Origin: Clostridium cellulovorans 743B
Lineage (GTDB): Bacteria; Bacillota; Clostridia; Clostridiales; Clostridiaceae
NCBI RefSeq assembly: GCF_000145275.1
Contig: NC_014393.1
Span: 4,278,001 to 4,342,000, forward strand
Length of the DNA: 64,000 nt
Direction of reading: 5' to 3'
In this document: one piece after another, positions 8,955 through 18,179 of the stretch
Numbering within the stretch: the first letter of the stretch is position 1
How the letters are laid out: each line of letters starts with the position of its first letter
Translations under genes and position numbers: made by a program
The notes under the pieces: generated by a model
Databases searched by the model: none
What the model was told of the DNA's origin: nothing
What the model saw: the letters and a program-made list of their open reading frames with translations, nothing else

Positions 8955-10370
8955 TTATCTTAAAAATTTTCTTGATAAAGCAACAACAAAGCTTGATGTA
9001 AAGAATATTCCTAAAAGCCCTTCAAGTCCAGCCGCTGCTTTCATAAAACTTAGTGGAGAAATATCACCATACCCTACAGTTGTAAAAGTCATCATGGTAA
9101 AATAAAATACATTTCCAAACTTACTTATTAGTAAATGGAAATCAAAATTTGAGCTTTCTATCATTTTAAACAACATTTCAAATAAGTTCTCTGAATTTAT
9201 TGGAACTTCTTTATACAATAGAAGATACGGGAAATTACAATAGAATATAAAAAAAATCATCATAATAAAGCCCATGGACATTAACGTCCTAGTCCAACTT
9301 GTATAATACTTTGTAGATTTTTCAATTAAAAAATCTAATATTCCAAGGCTTAACTTATTCTTTTGTCTTCTCTCTAATCTCTCATATTTTTTAAAATAAT
9401 AAAAAGTTTCTAGATATTGTTCTATTTTTCCGTTAGATCTATATATCTCTGCTACATGAAAATAGTTTGACTTCGTTTTGTTATAATCACTTTTATCTAT
9501 TAAAGGCTTGTACTTTTTATAATCCAAAAGTTCATAGTCTAAATAACATTTATCAGCAAAATTAGTCCTATATATTCCAAGTTTTCCATCAATCTTATCA
9601 AAATCAATTTCTGAAGTTCTATAGAAGGAACAGTGAGAAAATCTTAATTCTCCTGTCTTTTCTATTTCAATTTGATTAAACTTACTTAACCCTTCAAATC
9701 TACAATCTATAAAATCCAATGTATTGTTGATTTTTATTTTATCCAGTATAAAGTCCTCCATAATGTCTACTTCTTGGAATAATGATTCTCCTTCGTAGTT
9801 ACACTGATGTATCTGAAAATTATAAAAGTCAGAACCCTTGATAGTAATCTTCTTTTTAAATCTATTATTATTTATAAATAATTTTTCACACTTAGAAAAT
9901 CTTATATAAAAATTTCTGTTCATTATAGAATCATTGATAGCTATATAACTAAATTGTGCACTTGCTAAATCTAAGTTCTTCATAAAATAACAAAAACTAA
10001 AATTCAAATACATATCTTCTGTGATTTTCATTTCTGAAGAATAATCAATTTTAAATTTTTCTAAAAATATTACATCGTGAAAAGCCCCATAAATATTATT
10101 ACATTCACAGGTAACTAATAACCCTAATCCCCGATCAAGGTAATTTATTAAGTTTGAAGAATACTCCTGTAATTTTTCTTTTGTATTTATGACTTTATAC
10201 TTTTTCTTTTCACCATGTTTTACTATATAAATAAACTCTGCATTTTCTGGTATATTCTCCTGACTTAATTCATTAAAATCAATGGTTATCTCCCTCTCAG
10301 GAATAACGAATATATCATAGCCGTAATCAAATTCTGTCTCTAATTCAATTACTCTTTCCTCTTCACTCAT
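8955..10370 (-). CDS. Potassium-channel-like protein with large N-terminal beta-repeat domain
   Basis: The last 110 residues form a two-TM ion-channel unit: a hydrophobic segment near 362-384, the selectivity filter TTVGYGD at 430-436, and a second segment near 450-465. This matches the Ion_trans_2 family and points to K+ selectivity. The first 330 residues are hydrophilic with repeated short strands (for example FIDCRFEGLSKF, FSHCSFYRTSEI) typical of pentapeptide-like or right-handed beta-helix domains. What that domain senses is unknown. The gene is monocistronic by spacing. Confidence 0.75.
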   Translation of the reverse strand: MSEEERVIELETEFDYGYDIFVIPEREITIDFNELSQENIPENAEFIYIVKHGEKKKYKVINTKEKLQEYSSNLINYLDRGLGLLVTCECNNIYGAFHDVIFLEKFKIDYSSEMKITEDMYLNFSFCYFMKNLDLASAQFSYIAINDSIMNRNFYIRFSKCEKLFINNNRFKKKITIKGSDFYNFQIHQCNYEGESLFQEVDIMEDFILDKIKINNTLDFIDCRFEGLSKFNQIEIEKTGELRFSHCSFYRTSEIDFDKIDGKLGIYRTNFADKCYLDYELLDYKKYKPLIDKSDYNKTKSNYFHVAEIYRSNGKIEQYLETFYYFKKYERLERRQKNKLSLGILDFLIEKSTKYYTSWTRTLMSMGFIMMIFFIFYCNFPYLLLYKEVPINSENLFEMLFKMIESSNFDFHLLISKFGNVFYFTMMTFTTVGYGDISPLSFMKAAAGLEGLLGIFFTSSFVVALSRKFLR

Positions 10371-10510
10371 CTCTCTACTCCATTATTCTACACAAATATA
10401 GGTTTATCTTACTTATTTTTAATTATATCACATTTATAACTAGCAGATATCCTATATTCTTATCGATAAGTGTTGTTGATTGATAAGTATTTATCATAAG
10501 TAGTAACTTA

Positions 10511-11266
10511 TTATTTCATATTTTGGTCTATAAGTACCTCTATCATAGCATTAGTTTTATTTAGGAAGCTTTTCGTTATTATATAATTCTCTGTCTCTTG
10601 ATATTGTACTTGTCTAATATCATCTTTTATTTCATAAATAATTGCATCGGGGTATGCCATTATTATAGGCGAATGAGTTGCAATAATAAATTGTGAGTCT
10701 TTTTCCACTAGTTCATGTATTCTTGAGATCATGGACATTTGCCTTGAAGGAGATAAGGCTGCCTCTGGTTCATCAAGTATGTACAATCCGTTTCCCAAAA
10801 ATCTATTCATAAAAACTGAGAAAAAAGATTCACCGTGGGATTGTCCATGTAGTGACCGCCCTCCATAAGATTGAAGCAAACCTGGATCTTCTTTTTCTAA
10901 GTCTTCAACATTTGTAGCAAAATTATAAAAACTCTCTGCCCGAAAAAAGAATCCATCTTTAGGTTTTCTTAATCCTTTCACCAACTTAATATAGTGCCCT
11001 AAATCTGAGTGAGTATCTCTTGATGAAAAATTAAAGTTTTTTGTTCCTCCTTCTGGGTTAAAGCCATAATTAACAGCAATTGCTTCTAAAATCGTTGATT
11101 TTCCTGAGCCATTCTCACCAACTATAAAAGTGACCTTTGGATGAAATTCTAAGTTTTTTAAATTTATTATTGCTGGCAAAAAGAATGGATATTTTGAGAA
11201 ATCTTCTATCTCTTCTCGTTTTAATTCTATACTCCTTAAATACTGATTTCTTTTTAGTATACTCAT
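10511..11266 (-). CDS. ABC-type ATPase (SMC/RecF-like, COG3910 type)
   Basis: This 251-residue soluble ATPase has Walker A GENGSGKST (50-58), an ABC-signature-like SLHGQSHGESF, Walker B LYILDEPEAALS and a switch histidine in IIATHSP. The order and short length match the stand-alone AAA_15/AAA_23-like ATPases grouped as COG3910. No membrane partner is adjacent, so it is unlikely to be a transporter ATPase. Cellular role unknown. The following pyrophosphatase gene is transcribed the same way, but upstream of it. Confidence 0.75.
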   Translation of the reverse strand: MSILKRNQYLRSIELKREEIEDFSKYPFFLPAIINLKNLEFHPKVTFIVGENGSGKSTILEAIAVNYGFNPEGGTKNFNFSSRDTHSDLGHYIKLVKGLRKPKDGFFFRAESFYNFATNVEDLEKEDPGLLQSYGGRSLHGQSHGESFFSVFMNRFLGNGLYILDEPEAALSPSRQMSMISRIHELVEKDSQFIIATHSPIIMAYPDAIIYEIKDDIRQVQYQETENYIITKSFLNKTNAMIEVLIDQNMK

Positions 11267-11310
11267 AAAATTCTCCCATCTACCTATTTACCCAAGATTG
11301 ATCACTCTAA

Positions 11311-11400
11311 CTTTGTTTTTGAACCATATTTTACTCTTAAAACCTACTTTACTCTTGAGAAATAATTTTCCCTTGAGACATACTTTATTCTTGGTGCATA
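11311..11400. repeat. Five 18-bp tandem repeats at pyrophosphatase 3' end
   Basis: Five units in perfect 18-base register (11311, 11329, 11347, 11365, 11383) share the plus-strand consensus CTTTACTCTTGAGACATA with substitutions but no indels. The last unit overlaps the final codons and stop of the pyrophosphatase gene; the others are noncoding because stops interrupt them. Confidence 0.8.
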
Positions 11401-11723
11401 ATAATTTCCGATTGAAAAAATCTTTCCTGAAATTCTGTTAAAGCTAAAATTTGTTCTTTATTGTATTTATTTAAGTTTCTACAAACCACTAGCTTGTCTT
11501 CATTATCATTAATTCTGTGTATTATTGCTATAACATAGCCTTGAAAATTTTCTAGTGGTTGAAACTCACCAATAATGTAAGCATCTATTTCTTCACCATC
11601 TCCTGAGACTGTGTTAGGAATATACCCATAATTCAGTGGATATATAAAGCCATGTCTGGGGTGTTTTGATCCAATTTGTCTATCCATAATCACCTTGACT
11701 TTTTCCCCTAAATATTCTCTCAT
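11385..11723 (-). CDS. Inorganic pyrophosphatase family protein
   Basis: This small (112-residue) protein carries hallmarks of family I soluble pyrophosphatases: HGFIYPLNYGYIPNT and DGEEIDAYIIG, the latter holding acidic metal ligands. It is much shorter than the usual 160-180 residues, so it belongs to the short clostridial-type branch. It would hydrolyse PPi or a related phosphoanhydride. I choose the ATG at 11723 because GGGGG lies 8 bases upstream; the ATG at 11738 lacks a site. It lies directly after an unknown gene on the same strand. Confidence 0.75.
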   Translation of the reverse strand: MREYLGEKVKVIMDRQIGSKHPRHGFIYPLNYGYIPNTVSGDGEEIDAYIIGEFQPLENFQGYVIAIIHRINDNEDKLVVCRNLNKYNKEQILALTEFQERFFQSEIIMHQE

Positions 11724-11747
11724 CTTCTTAACCCCCATCTTTTATAA

Positions 11748-12392
11748 TCAATAGACACTTGGGATACCTGCTTTTTTATGGGCATTATAAAAGAATATAA
11801 ACCGTTGTTTTTGAGTATCCTCAAGAGATTGCTGTTTTAAAAACTCCATATATTCTCTTAATAATTGATTTTCATGCTTTGCGGGAAAAGCACAATGCAT
11901 TCCTGAAGAAATATTCATACCTTCAAAGGAAAATATCCTTGTAAATATCAACATATCAGAATTAGTAGTTTGGCTCATTACTATATCTGTTAGCCTTGTA
12001 TTTTTCCCGTTGCCAAATAAATCCTTCATAAAAATAAGCCCTTTATTTTCTGAAGTATTTACTATTCTAAATAAAGATGTATATGAATTTTCTATTGCTT
12101 TTGAAAATTCAACTTCTTTTTCATTCTCTAGCCCTACTTGTTCTTTATATAATTGTATAATTTTTTTACCAGCTATCTCAACTTCGTTTATAGCATAGTC
12201 GAAAATATACAAAATCTCTTCTTTACTATCAACAGAAAACTTTTTTTTACCATATGTCATCCCTAATGCCTTTGCCGCAGCAAATACGGTCTCTTTTGGA
12301 TAAACATCCTTCATAAAACCACTAAGCTTCTTATTAATGAATTCATAGCTATCTTTTTTAATATTTTTATATCTTTCTATGTGTTCATCCAT
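11748..12392 (-). CDS. Hypothetical cytoplasmic protein
   Basis: I do not recognise this 214-residue protein. It has no signal peptide or membrane segment, is mostly alpha-helical by composition, and is lysine-rich at the N-terminus. It ends 24 bp before the pyrophosphatase start, so the two may be co-transcribed. Confidence 0.7.
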   Translation of the reverse strand: MDEHIERYKNIKKDSYEFINKKLSGFMKDVYPKETVFAAAKALGMTYGKKKFSVDSKEEILYIFDYAINEVEIAGKKIIQLYKEQVGLENEKEVEFSKAIENSYTSLFRIVNTSENKGLIFMKDLFGNGKNTRLTDIVMSQTTNSDMLIFTRIFSFEGMNISSGMHCAFPAKHENQLLREYMEFLKQQSLEDTQKQRFIFFYNAHKKAGIPSVY

Positions 12393-12569
12393 AATATCTA
12401 ATCCTTCCTTTAGCTTAAGGTTACTTCCATCTTACCACAGAGATCGTATTCTAATACAAATGGCTTTTTATAAAATCTATAATTTGATTATTCCTTGAAA
12501 ATATTTTAAATAAAAGTTTTACTCTATATATTCTTATAAAATCAAATTTAAAGTACTATAAGTTCTATA

Positions 12570-13769
12570 TTACTCCTTTTCCTTCAATGCTTCACCTATA
12601 CTATTTCCATAATTTCTGCACCTATCTAAAGCATCACGATTTGGATTCCATAATTCTTTTATTCCATCTTTCATTATTTCAAATCCACCTTCTTCAAGTT
12701 GTTTTGTGATTATTTTTATGCCTTCACCACCCCAACCATAGCTTCCAAAGGCAGCAGCTTTTTTCTCTTTAAATTCTAAGCCCTTCATCATTTCTAATAT
12801 TGCTGCTGTAGAAGAAAGGATTCCTTTATTTATAGTTGAAGACCCTACTAATATGGCTTTTGATTTAAATACCTCCGCTATAATATCATTTTTATCATTT
12901 TTTGATGAGTTATATATTTTTACAACAATATCTTCATTGACATCTTTTATTCCTTCTGCTATGGTTTCTGCCATTCTCCTAGTTGCATTCCACATAGTAT
13001 CGTATATTATTGTAATTTGGTTTTCTTGATAATTATTTGCCCATTCCACATACCTATTAATTATCTGAATTGGTACTTCCCTCCAAATAACACCGTGACT
13101 TGGGCAAATCATATCTACTGGTAAATTAAAACTCAATACTTCTTGAATTTTTTTTACTACTAGAGGACTAAATGGTGTTAATATATTTGCATAATATTTT
13201 ATGGCTTCTTGGAATAATTCTCCCTTATCAATTTTATCGTTATACATCTCTTCTGATGCAAAATGTTGACCAAAAGCATCGTTACTAAACAATATATTGT
13301 CTCCTGTTAGATATGTAAACATGCTATCAGGCCAATGGAGCATTCTCGCTTCTATAAAAATCAATTTATTTTTACCTATTTCTAAAGTATCTCCAGTTTT
13401 AACCTCTATAAAGTTCCAATCTTCGTGATAATGAGCCTTTAACATTTTTGCTCCATTTTTAGTACAATAAATCGGAGTTCCAGGTATCTCTTTCATCAAC
13501 TCTGGTAGAGCACCACTATGATCCACCTCTGAATGATTTGCAATAATATAATCTATCTCATCTAAATTAATCTCTTTTTTTAAATTAGCTATAAATTCTT
13601 TAGTAAAAGGTTGCCATACAGTATCAATAAGTACTGTTTTTTCATCTCTAAGTAAATATGAATTATAGGAAGAACCCTTGTGAGTAGAATACTCTTCTCC
13701 ATGAAAATTTCTAAGCTCCCAATCGATTTTTCCAACCCAAGTAATCGTATCATTGATTTTAAATGCCAC
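12570..13769 (-). CDS. fprA: Flavodiiron protein (FprA-type)
   Basis: This 399-residue A-type flavoprotein reduces O2 (or NO) to water using a diiron site and FMN. The N-terminal metallo-beta-lactamase-like domain carries NHSEVDHSG (H79, E81, D83, H84) plus later ligands in MLHWPDS, SNDAFGQH and CPSHG. The C-terminal flavodoxin domain begins near residue 255 (ITIIYDTMWNATRRMAE). Together with rubrerythrin it gives the region an oxygen-defence theme. The gene is monocistronic by spacing. It lacks a rubredoxin extension, so an external rubredoxin is needed. Confidence 0.95.
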   Translation of the reverse strand: MAFKINDTITWVGKIDWELRNFHGEEYSTHKGSSYNSYLLRDEKTVLIDTVWQPFTKEFIANLKKEINLDEIDYIIANHSEVDHSGALPELMKEIPGTPIYCTKNGAKMLKAHYHEDWNFIEVKTGDTLEIGKNKLIFIEARMLHWPDSMFTYLTGDNILFSNDAFGQHFASEEMYNDKIDKGELFQEAIKYYANILTPFSPLVVKKIQEVLSFNLPVDMICPSHGVIWREVPIQIINRYVEWANNYQENQITIIYDTMWNATRRMAETIAEGIKDVNEDIVVKIYNSSKNDKNDIIAEVFKSKAILVGSSTINKGILSSTAAILEMMKGLEFKEKKAAAFGSYGWGGEGIKIITKQLEEGGFEIMKDGIKELWNPNRDALDRCRNYGNSIGEALKEKE

Positions 13770-13960
13770 AATTAACAGCCTCCTAACATATTTTAAATTA
13801 CACTAGCCGCTCTCTTCTTATTATGTTTATATTTTCACAGTTCATTCACTTTTAATTACATGTAAGATATTTAAATGATACAGCGACCAACTGCAAAATT
13901 TCCACATATTCATTACTACGAGAAGTTGTAAAGAAAATATCTATACTTTAGGCACTAAAC

Positions 13961-14008
13961 AAAAAACTCCTACTGTAGAATAACTATATCTACAGAGGAG
14001 ATTTTTTT
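13961..14008. terminator. Bidirectional terminator
   Basis: CTCC-TACTGTAGA and TCTACAG-A-GGAG pair across a short loop (13967-14000), with TTTTTTTT on the plus side and TTTTTT on the minus side. It terminates the peptidase gene transcribed from 14717. Confidence 0.75.
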
Positions 14009-14054
14009 TGCTTGTCCCTTTATATATAAAGAATTTTTAATTTTTTTATATTTC

Positions 14055-14717
14055 TTACCAACGTGCTCTATAGCCTCTAACGTCTACGTGAGTAAATGTG
14101 CTATATCTTCCTAAACCACCATCTCCAAAGATTGTTTCTGCATTACTTGCAACAGTTGATGGAGCTACACCAGAAACTTGGATATCAGCAGCAACACTCT
14201 TCATGTGGTATGAATTGTCTTCTCCACCAACTTCCGCATTGTGTTTTGCGCATCTGTATCCAGAGTTAACTGTAGTAGATTTTCCACCTAGTTTTGCTCT
14301 TAAAGCTTCTAATCTAAGAAGTAATGAAGTTTTCATACCTCCTCCTAATGAACCACAGCAAGAACACTTAAATTCTGATTGAGAGAAGTGTGCTGTACTT
14401 GCACCATAAGCTGGTTTTGATAACCATTCTGTAATTTTAGTATTGGTTGCAGATCCAACAATACCATCAGTTGTAATTCCACTAGCAGATTGAATACCTT
14501 TTACTGCATCCACAGTATATTGTCCAAAGTCTCCATCTGCACCTGAAGGTCCTAAATAAAATCCTAATCTAATTAGCTTTTGTTGTAATGCTGTTACCTC
14601 TGCTCCTGTACTTCCACTTTGAAGAACTGCTGCTTTAGCAACATTGGCTGGTGCTATTAATAATGCGAAGACAAAAAAACTCATTATTAATAGTTTTTTT
14701 CCATGAAATAGTTTCAT
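14055..14717 (-). CDS. Secreted M15-type peptidoglycan peptidase with PG-binding domain
   Basis: The protein has a Sec signal peptide (residues 1 to about 30, ending near AKA), a PG_binding_1 domain (GSTGAEVTALQQKLIRLGFY) and a C-terminal peptidase M15_3 domain. The peptidase has zinc-site motifs NSGYRCAKHN, SYHMKSVAADIQ and THVDVRG. It probably cleaves cell-wall peptides outside the cell. Two in-frame ATGs exist; 14717 has the better 8-base spacing to AAGGGGG, while 14723 is only 2 bases from it. It has its own terminator and is monocistronic. Confidence 0.88.
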   Translation of the reverse strand: MKLFHGKKLLIMSFFVFALLIAPANVAKAAVLQSGSTGAEVTALQQKLIRLGFYLGPSGADGDFGQYTVDAVKGIQSASGITTDGIVGSATNTKITEWLSKPAYGASTAHFSQSEFKCSCCGSLGGGMKTSLLLRLEALRAKLGGKSTTVNSGYRCAKHNAEVGGEDNSYHMKSVAADIQVSGVAPSTVASNAETIFGDGGLGRYSTFTHVDVRGYRARW

Positions 14718-14950
14718 TTTCATTTCCCCCTTACTATTTTACAGTTTTTCACTGCTTAATTTGAATTCTACCAATTTTTTCATTAAAAGTAAATATGCCT
14801 TGCATGTTTTTGCATAATTTTAACATATATTTAATATTATTCATTTCGTATATCTTAGTTCAATTGTATGGTTGTATATAAATTTTCATTATTTAAATGG
14901 TAAAATCCTTATATTTATAGTTTACAATGGAAAAAAAATTTGCTATCATA

Positions 14951-14984
14951 TACCTAGATATACTATGTATAGTTATTCTAGGTA
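14951..14984. promoter_or_regulatory. Candidate PadR operator
   Basis: TACCTAGA (14951-14958) and TCTAGGTA (14977-14984) are perfect 8-bp inverted arms around an AT-rich centre with a second, imperfect dyad (TATACTATGTATA). The right arm runs into the AAAGGGG ribosome site of padR. The position suits autorepression of the padR operon. Confidence 0.5.
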
Positions 14985-14997
14985 AAGGGGTGAAAAC

Positions 14998-15342
14998 ATG
15001 CAAATCAACAAAGAACTATTAAAAGGAAGCACTACCATACTTATATTGAGTCTTCTCAATCGTAAAGATATGTATGGCTATGAAATGATTAAAGAAATGG
15101 AGCTACGTTCAAAAGGAATATTTTCCTTTAAAGAAGGCACACTTTATCCGATACTTCATGGATTAGAAAATGAAAATCTTATAGATGCCTATTGGGATGC
15201 TGGTGAAAGTAAACGAAAGAGAAAATATTATAAAATAACACAAGATGGCAGAAAACTTTTCGAAGAAAAAGAAAAGGAATGGAAATTATTTACCAACACA
15301 GTAAATAAAGTATTGGGGGATGAGACTTTATGTCAGTTATAA
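14998..15342 (+). CDS. PadR family transcriptional regulator
   Basis: This 114-residue winged-helix regulator matches PadR-like proteins: KGSTTILILSLLNRKDMYGYEMI, then EGTLYPILHGLENENLI and KRKYYKITQDGRK in the wing. PadR proteins usually repress a neighbouring membrane-protein operon. Its end overlaps the start of the HAAS-SEDS gene by 13 bp, so they are coupled. A dyad at its own promoter is a candidate operator. Effector unknown. Confidence 0.92.
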   Translation: MQINKELLKGSTTILILSLLNRKDMYGYEMIKEMELRSKGIFSFKEGTLYPILHGLENENLIDAYWDAGESKRKRKYYKITQDGRKLFEEKEKEWKLFTNTVNKVLGDETLCQL

Positions 15343-16658
15343 GAGATGAAAAAATTAATGATTACCTCACAAAAGTTTGCTTTCTCGTAAAAAACAAAAA
15401 AGTGCACGGAAACATAAAAGAAGAACTATACAATCATATAGATGAAATCATTGAAGAATATATTGCTCAAGGAAAATCAGAAGAAGTTGCTATTGATGAG
15501 GCTTTGCTTCATATGGGTGATCCTAAAATTGTTGGAAAAAATCTTAATAAAGTACATAAAGCTACTCCAGATTGGGTTCTACTAGCGATGACTATTGCAT
15601 TTGTTCTATTTGGAATCTTTACAATAGGATTTATGGAAAAAAGCAATGCTATAAATGAATATGGATCTAGTAACTATTTATTTAAAACGCTTATCTTTAC
15701 GGTTATTGGCTGTGTATTATCATTTATCATCTTAAAAATAGACTATAGAAACTTTAAGAAATACTCTAAATACGTTTATATAGGTACAATAATTTTTTCT
15801 TTCTTTAGATTATTCACATCTAGATCTATATTGGGTGGTTACAATATATATGAATACAGCAACTGGATAAACCTAGGACCTATTACTATCAATATTTATA
15901 ATGTTGTTCTATTTATATTAATTCTTTCTTTGGCTGGAATTTATGCAAACTATAATTGGGGCAGTTCCAAAGAAACCCTTAAAGGCCTTGTATTAGGTTT
16001 TATACCTTGTATCATTTTTATTTTAGTTCCTTCAGCAGATAAGCTTACTATTTATACACTATCATTACTATCATTACTAATATTTTCTAGTCTTAAACTA
16101 AGATATATAATAGCTACAATAAGTACTTTAATGCTATCCTTTGTTTATTTTATCTTTAGTGAACCTTACAGGATTGAAAGATTTTTTATTTTCCTAAACC
16201 ACTCAAAAGATCCTAATGGTTCAGGGTGGCTTTTCAATCAATTAACTGCCTTGAGAAGCTCTGCAAACTTGATTGGACACGATTTAAACTCTAGTCATGA
16301 TATAGTATCAAGATTACAAATGAATAATGATTTTATATTTGCTTATATTCTTTACACCTTTGGATGGATAGCTGCAATTCTGCTAATTGCTACAGTTTTA
16401 GCATTTATAATTAGGATTGGTTTTATTGGTATAAAAACTAAAGATAACTACGGAAAACTACTTGTAAGTGGACTATGCGCATTTTTCTTTGGTCAATTTG
16501 CTCTTAATATATTAATGAATTTTTCAATGACGCCAGTCTTTGCTATAGGCTTACCATTTATTAGCTACGGTGGAAGTAGCCTTGTAATAAATTTAATATC
16601 TGTTGGTTTAATAACTAGCGTATACCGCTGGAGAAACTCACCATATAAAATTGCTTAA
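15330..16658 (+). CDS. HAAS domain fused to SEDS (FtsW/RodA/SpoVE-like), copy 1
   Basis: Residues 1 to about 85 form a small soluble HAAS/DUF1700-like domain (EELYNHIDEIIEEYIAQGKS, MGDPKIVGKNLNKVHKATPDW). The rest has about ten membrane segments and SEDS-family marks: NNDFIFAY and PFISYGGSS near the end. SEDS proteins polymerise peptidoglycan glycan strands from lipid II with a class B PBP, but no PBP gene is nearby. PadR plus HAAS plus SEDS is probably a regulated envelope-response unit. Ribosome site TTGGGGGATGAG lies inside the padR 3' end. Confidence 0.85.
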   Translation: MSVIRDEKINDYLTKVCFLVKNKKVHGNIKEELYNHIDEIIEEYIAQGKSEEVAIDEALLHMGDPKIVGKNLNKVHKATPDWVLLAMTIAFVLFGIFTIGFMEKSNAINEYGSSNYLFKTLIFTVIGCVLSFIILKIDYRNFKKYSKYVYIGTIIFSFFRLFTSRSILGGYNIYEYSNWINLGPITINIYNVVLFILILSLAGIYANYNWGSSKETLKGLVLGFIPCIIFILVPSADKLTIYTLSLLSLLIFSSLKLRYIIATISTLMLSFVYFIFSEPYRIERFFIFLNHSKDPNGSGWLFNQLTALRSSANLIGHDLNSSHDIVSRLQMNNDFIFAYILYTFGWIAAILLIATVLAFIIRIGFIGIKTKDNYGKLLVSGLCAFFFGQFALNILMNFSMTPVFAIGLPFISYGGSSLVINLISVGLITSVYRWRNSPYKIA

Positions 16659-16711
16659 AAAAACTTAGTTATTAACATAGCAGTAAACGTAGTATTGGGG
16701 GATGAGGTTTT

Positions 16712-18013
16712 ATGCCTGATGTAAGAAATGAAAAAATAAATCACTATCTAGAAGAAGTTTGTTTATTAGTAAGAAATAAAAAAGTACACGAGAACATAAA
16801 AGAAGAATTATTCAATCATATAGATGAAATCGTTGAAGAGTTCATTGCTCAAGGAAAAGAAGAAGAATCTGCTATCGATGAAGCTATCCTTCAAATGGGT
16901 GATCCTAAAGTTATCGGAAAGAGTCTTAGCAAGGTACATAAAGCTACTCCTGATTGGATTTTGCTAGCAATAACTGTTTTATTTGTATTGTTTGGATTTT
17001 TCACTTCACGTTTTATAGAAAATACTGTCTTTAGCCACCCATTCGGGCCAACTTTTATAGGTAGAATACTTCCTCATGCCATTATTGGAAGTATTGTAAC
17101 CTTTGTAATGTTGAAAATTGACTATAGAAGTTTAAAGAAACATTCTAAAAAGATGTATATTGTCTCAATACTTATTTCTTTACTTAAACTAATCACTTAT
17201 GGCTATTTAATCGGAAATAAAAATTGGATATGTGTTTTTCCGCTTTACTTTGATGTATTTTATATATCTTCATTTGTTTTAATCCTTTCATTAGCAGGCA
17301 TTTACTCTAATTATAAGTGGACTAGTATTAAGGAGATAATTAAAGGTTTTGTTTTAGGGTTCGGACCTTGTTTCATATTTTTAACAATCCCAAACTTTGG
17401 TCTTCTGGTTACTTATACAATAGCTGTACTAACTTTAATGATACTTTCTGGGCTTAAACCAAAGTATATTATAATGGAATCAGGTTTATTAATTGCATTT
17501 TCTGTGCTTTGTTTCATTAATAAGCAATATAGACTAACAAGACTTGCAGCTTTCCTTAATCCATCAGAATACCCTTATGGTGCTGGATGGTTTTATATTC
17601 GTCTGAATTCAGTAAGAAATTCCTCTGGATTATTTGGACACAGAACTGGATTCAAGGATGGCATGCTTCCAGAGTATTATAGTAATTTTATACTCACTTA
17701 TATCATTTATAGCTTTGGCTGGATAGTTGGGATAGTACTAATTGCTACAGTTCTAGCTTTCATAGTAAGAATTGGTTTTATCAGTATGAAAACTAAAGAT
17801 AACTATGGAAAGTTACTAGTAAGTGGATTTTGCTCACTATTTTTCGTTCAATTTTTTATAAATATATTAATGAATCTTTCGTTATTTCCAGCTTTAAGTA
17901 TTAGTTTACCTTTTATAAATCTTCGTACAGATGGACTTATAATTAATATAATGTCCGTTGCCTTGATAACTAGTGTATATAAGTGGAGAAACTCGCCATA
18001 TAAAGTAGCATAA
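16712..18013 (+). CDS. HAAS-SEDS paralogue, copy 2, with altered SEDS motifs
   Basis: This 433-residue tandem paralogue of the preceding gene keeps the N-terminal HAAS domain and most transmembrane helices. The two leaders are also duplicated: GTAAACGTAGTATTGGGGGA before its ATG matches the sequence before copy 1. It departs at key SEDS positions: the SYGGSS motif reads PFINLRTDG, and the Asp of NDFIFA is replaced by YSNFIL. If that Asp is the essential SEDS residue, copy 2 is not an active polymerase and may be regulatory. A strong terminator follows. Confidence 0.8.
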   Translation: MPDVRNEKINHYLEEVCLLVRNKKVHENIKEELFNHIDEIVEEFIAQGKEEESAIDEAILQMGDPKVIGKSLSKVHKATPDWILLAITVLFVLFGFFTSRFIENTVFSHPFGPTFIGRILPHAIIGSIVTFVMLKIDYRSLKKHSKKMYIVSILISLLKLITYGYLIGNKNWICVFPLYFDVFYISSFVLILSLAGIYSNYKWTSIKEIIKGFVLGFGPCFIFLTIPNFGLLVTYTIAVLTLMILSGLKPKYIIMESGLLIAFSVLCFINKQYRLTRLAAFLNPSEYPYGAGWFYIRLNSVRNSSGLFGHRTGFKDGMLPEYYSNFILTYIIYSFGWIVGIVLIATVLAFIVRIGFISMKTKDNYGKLLVSGFCSLFFVQFFINILMNLSLFPALSISLPFINLRTDGLIINIMSVALITSVYKWRNSPYKVA

Positions 18014-18045
18014 ATTAAGAATTAAGCTTAAACTTTTACAACTAA

Positions 18046-18116
18046 CAAAAACTCCAAGTGTTTATAAAATGAACTGAATACTAATAAGTAATCAGCTGAA
18101 AACACTTGGAGTTTTT
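18046..18116. terminator. Terminator after the PadR-SEDS operon
   Basis: AAAACTCCAAGTGTTT and AAACACTTGGAGTTTTTT are long complementary arms with a T tract. The loop is unusually long, about 37 bases. The hairpin closes the plus-strand operon and faces the minus-strand NUDIX remnant. Confidence 0.7.
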
Positions 18117-18179
18117 TCAATAAAATTATAAAATTTTATTTAGTATTCGTGTTATATGTTGTTTAAACATCAGAAATTT

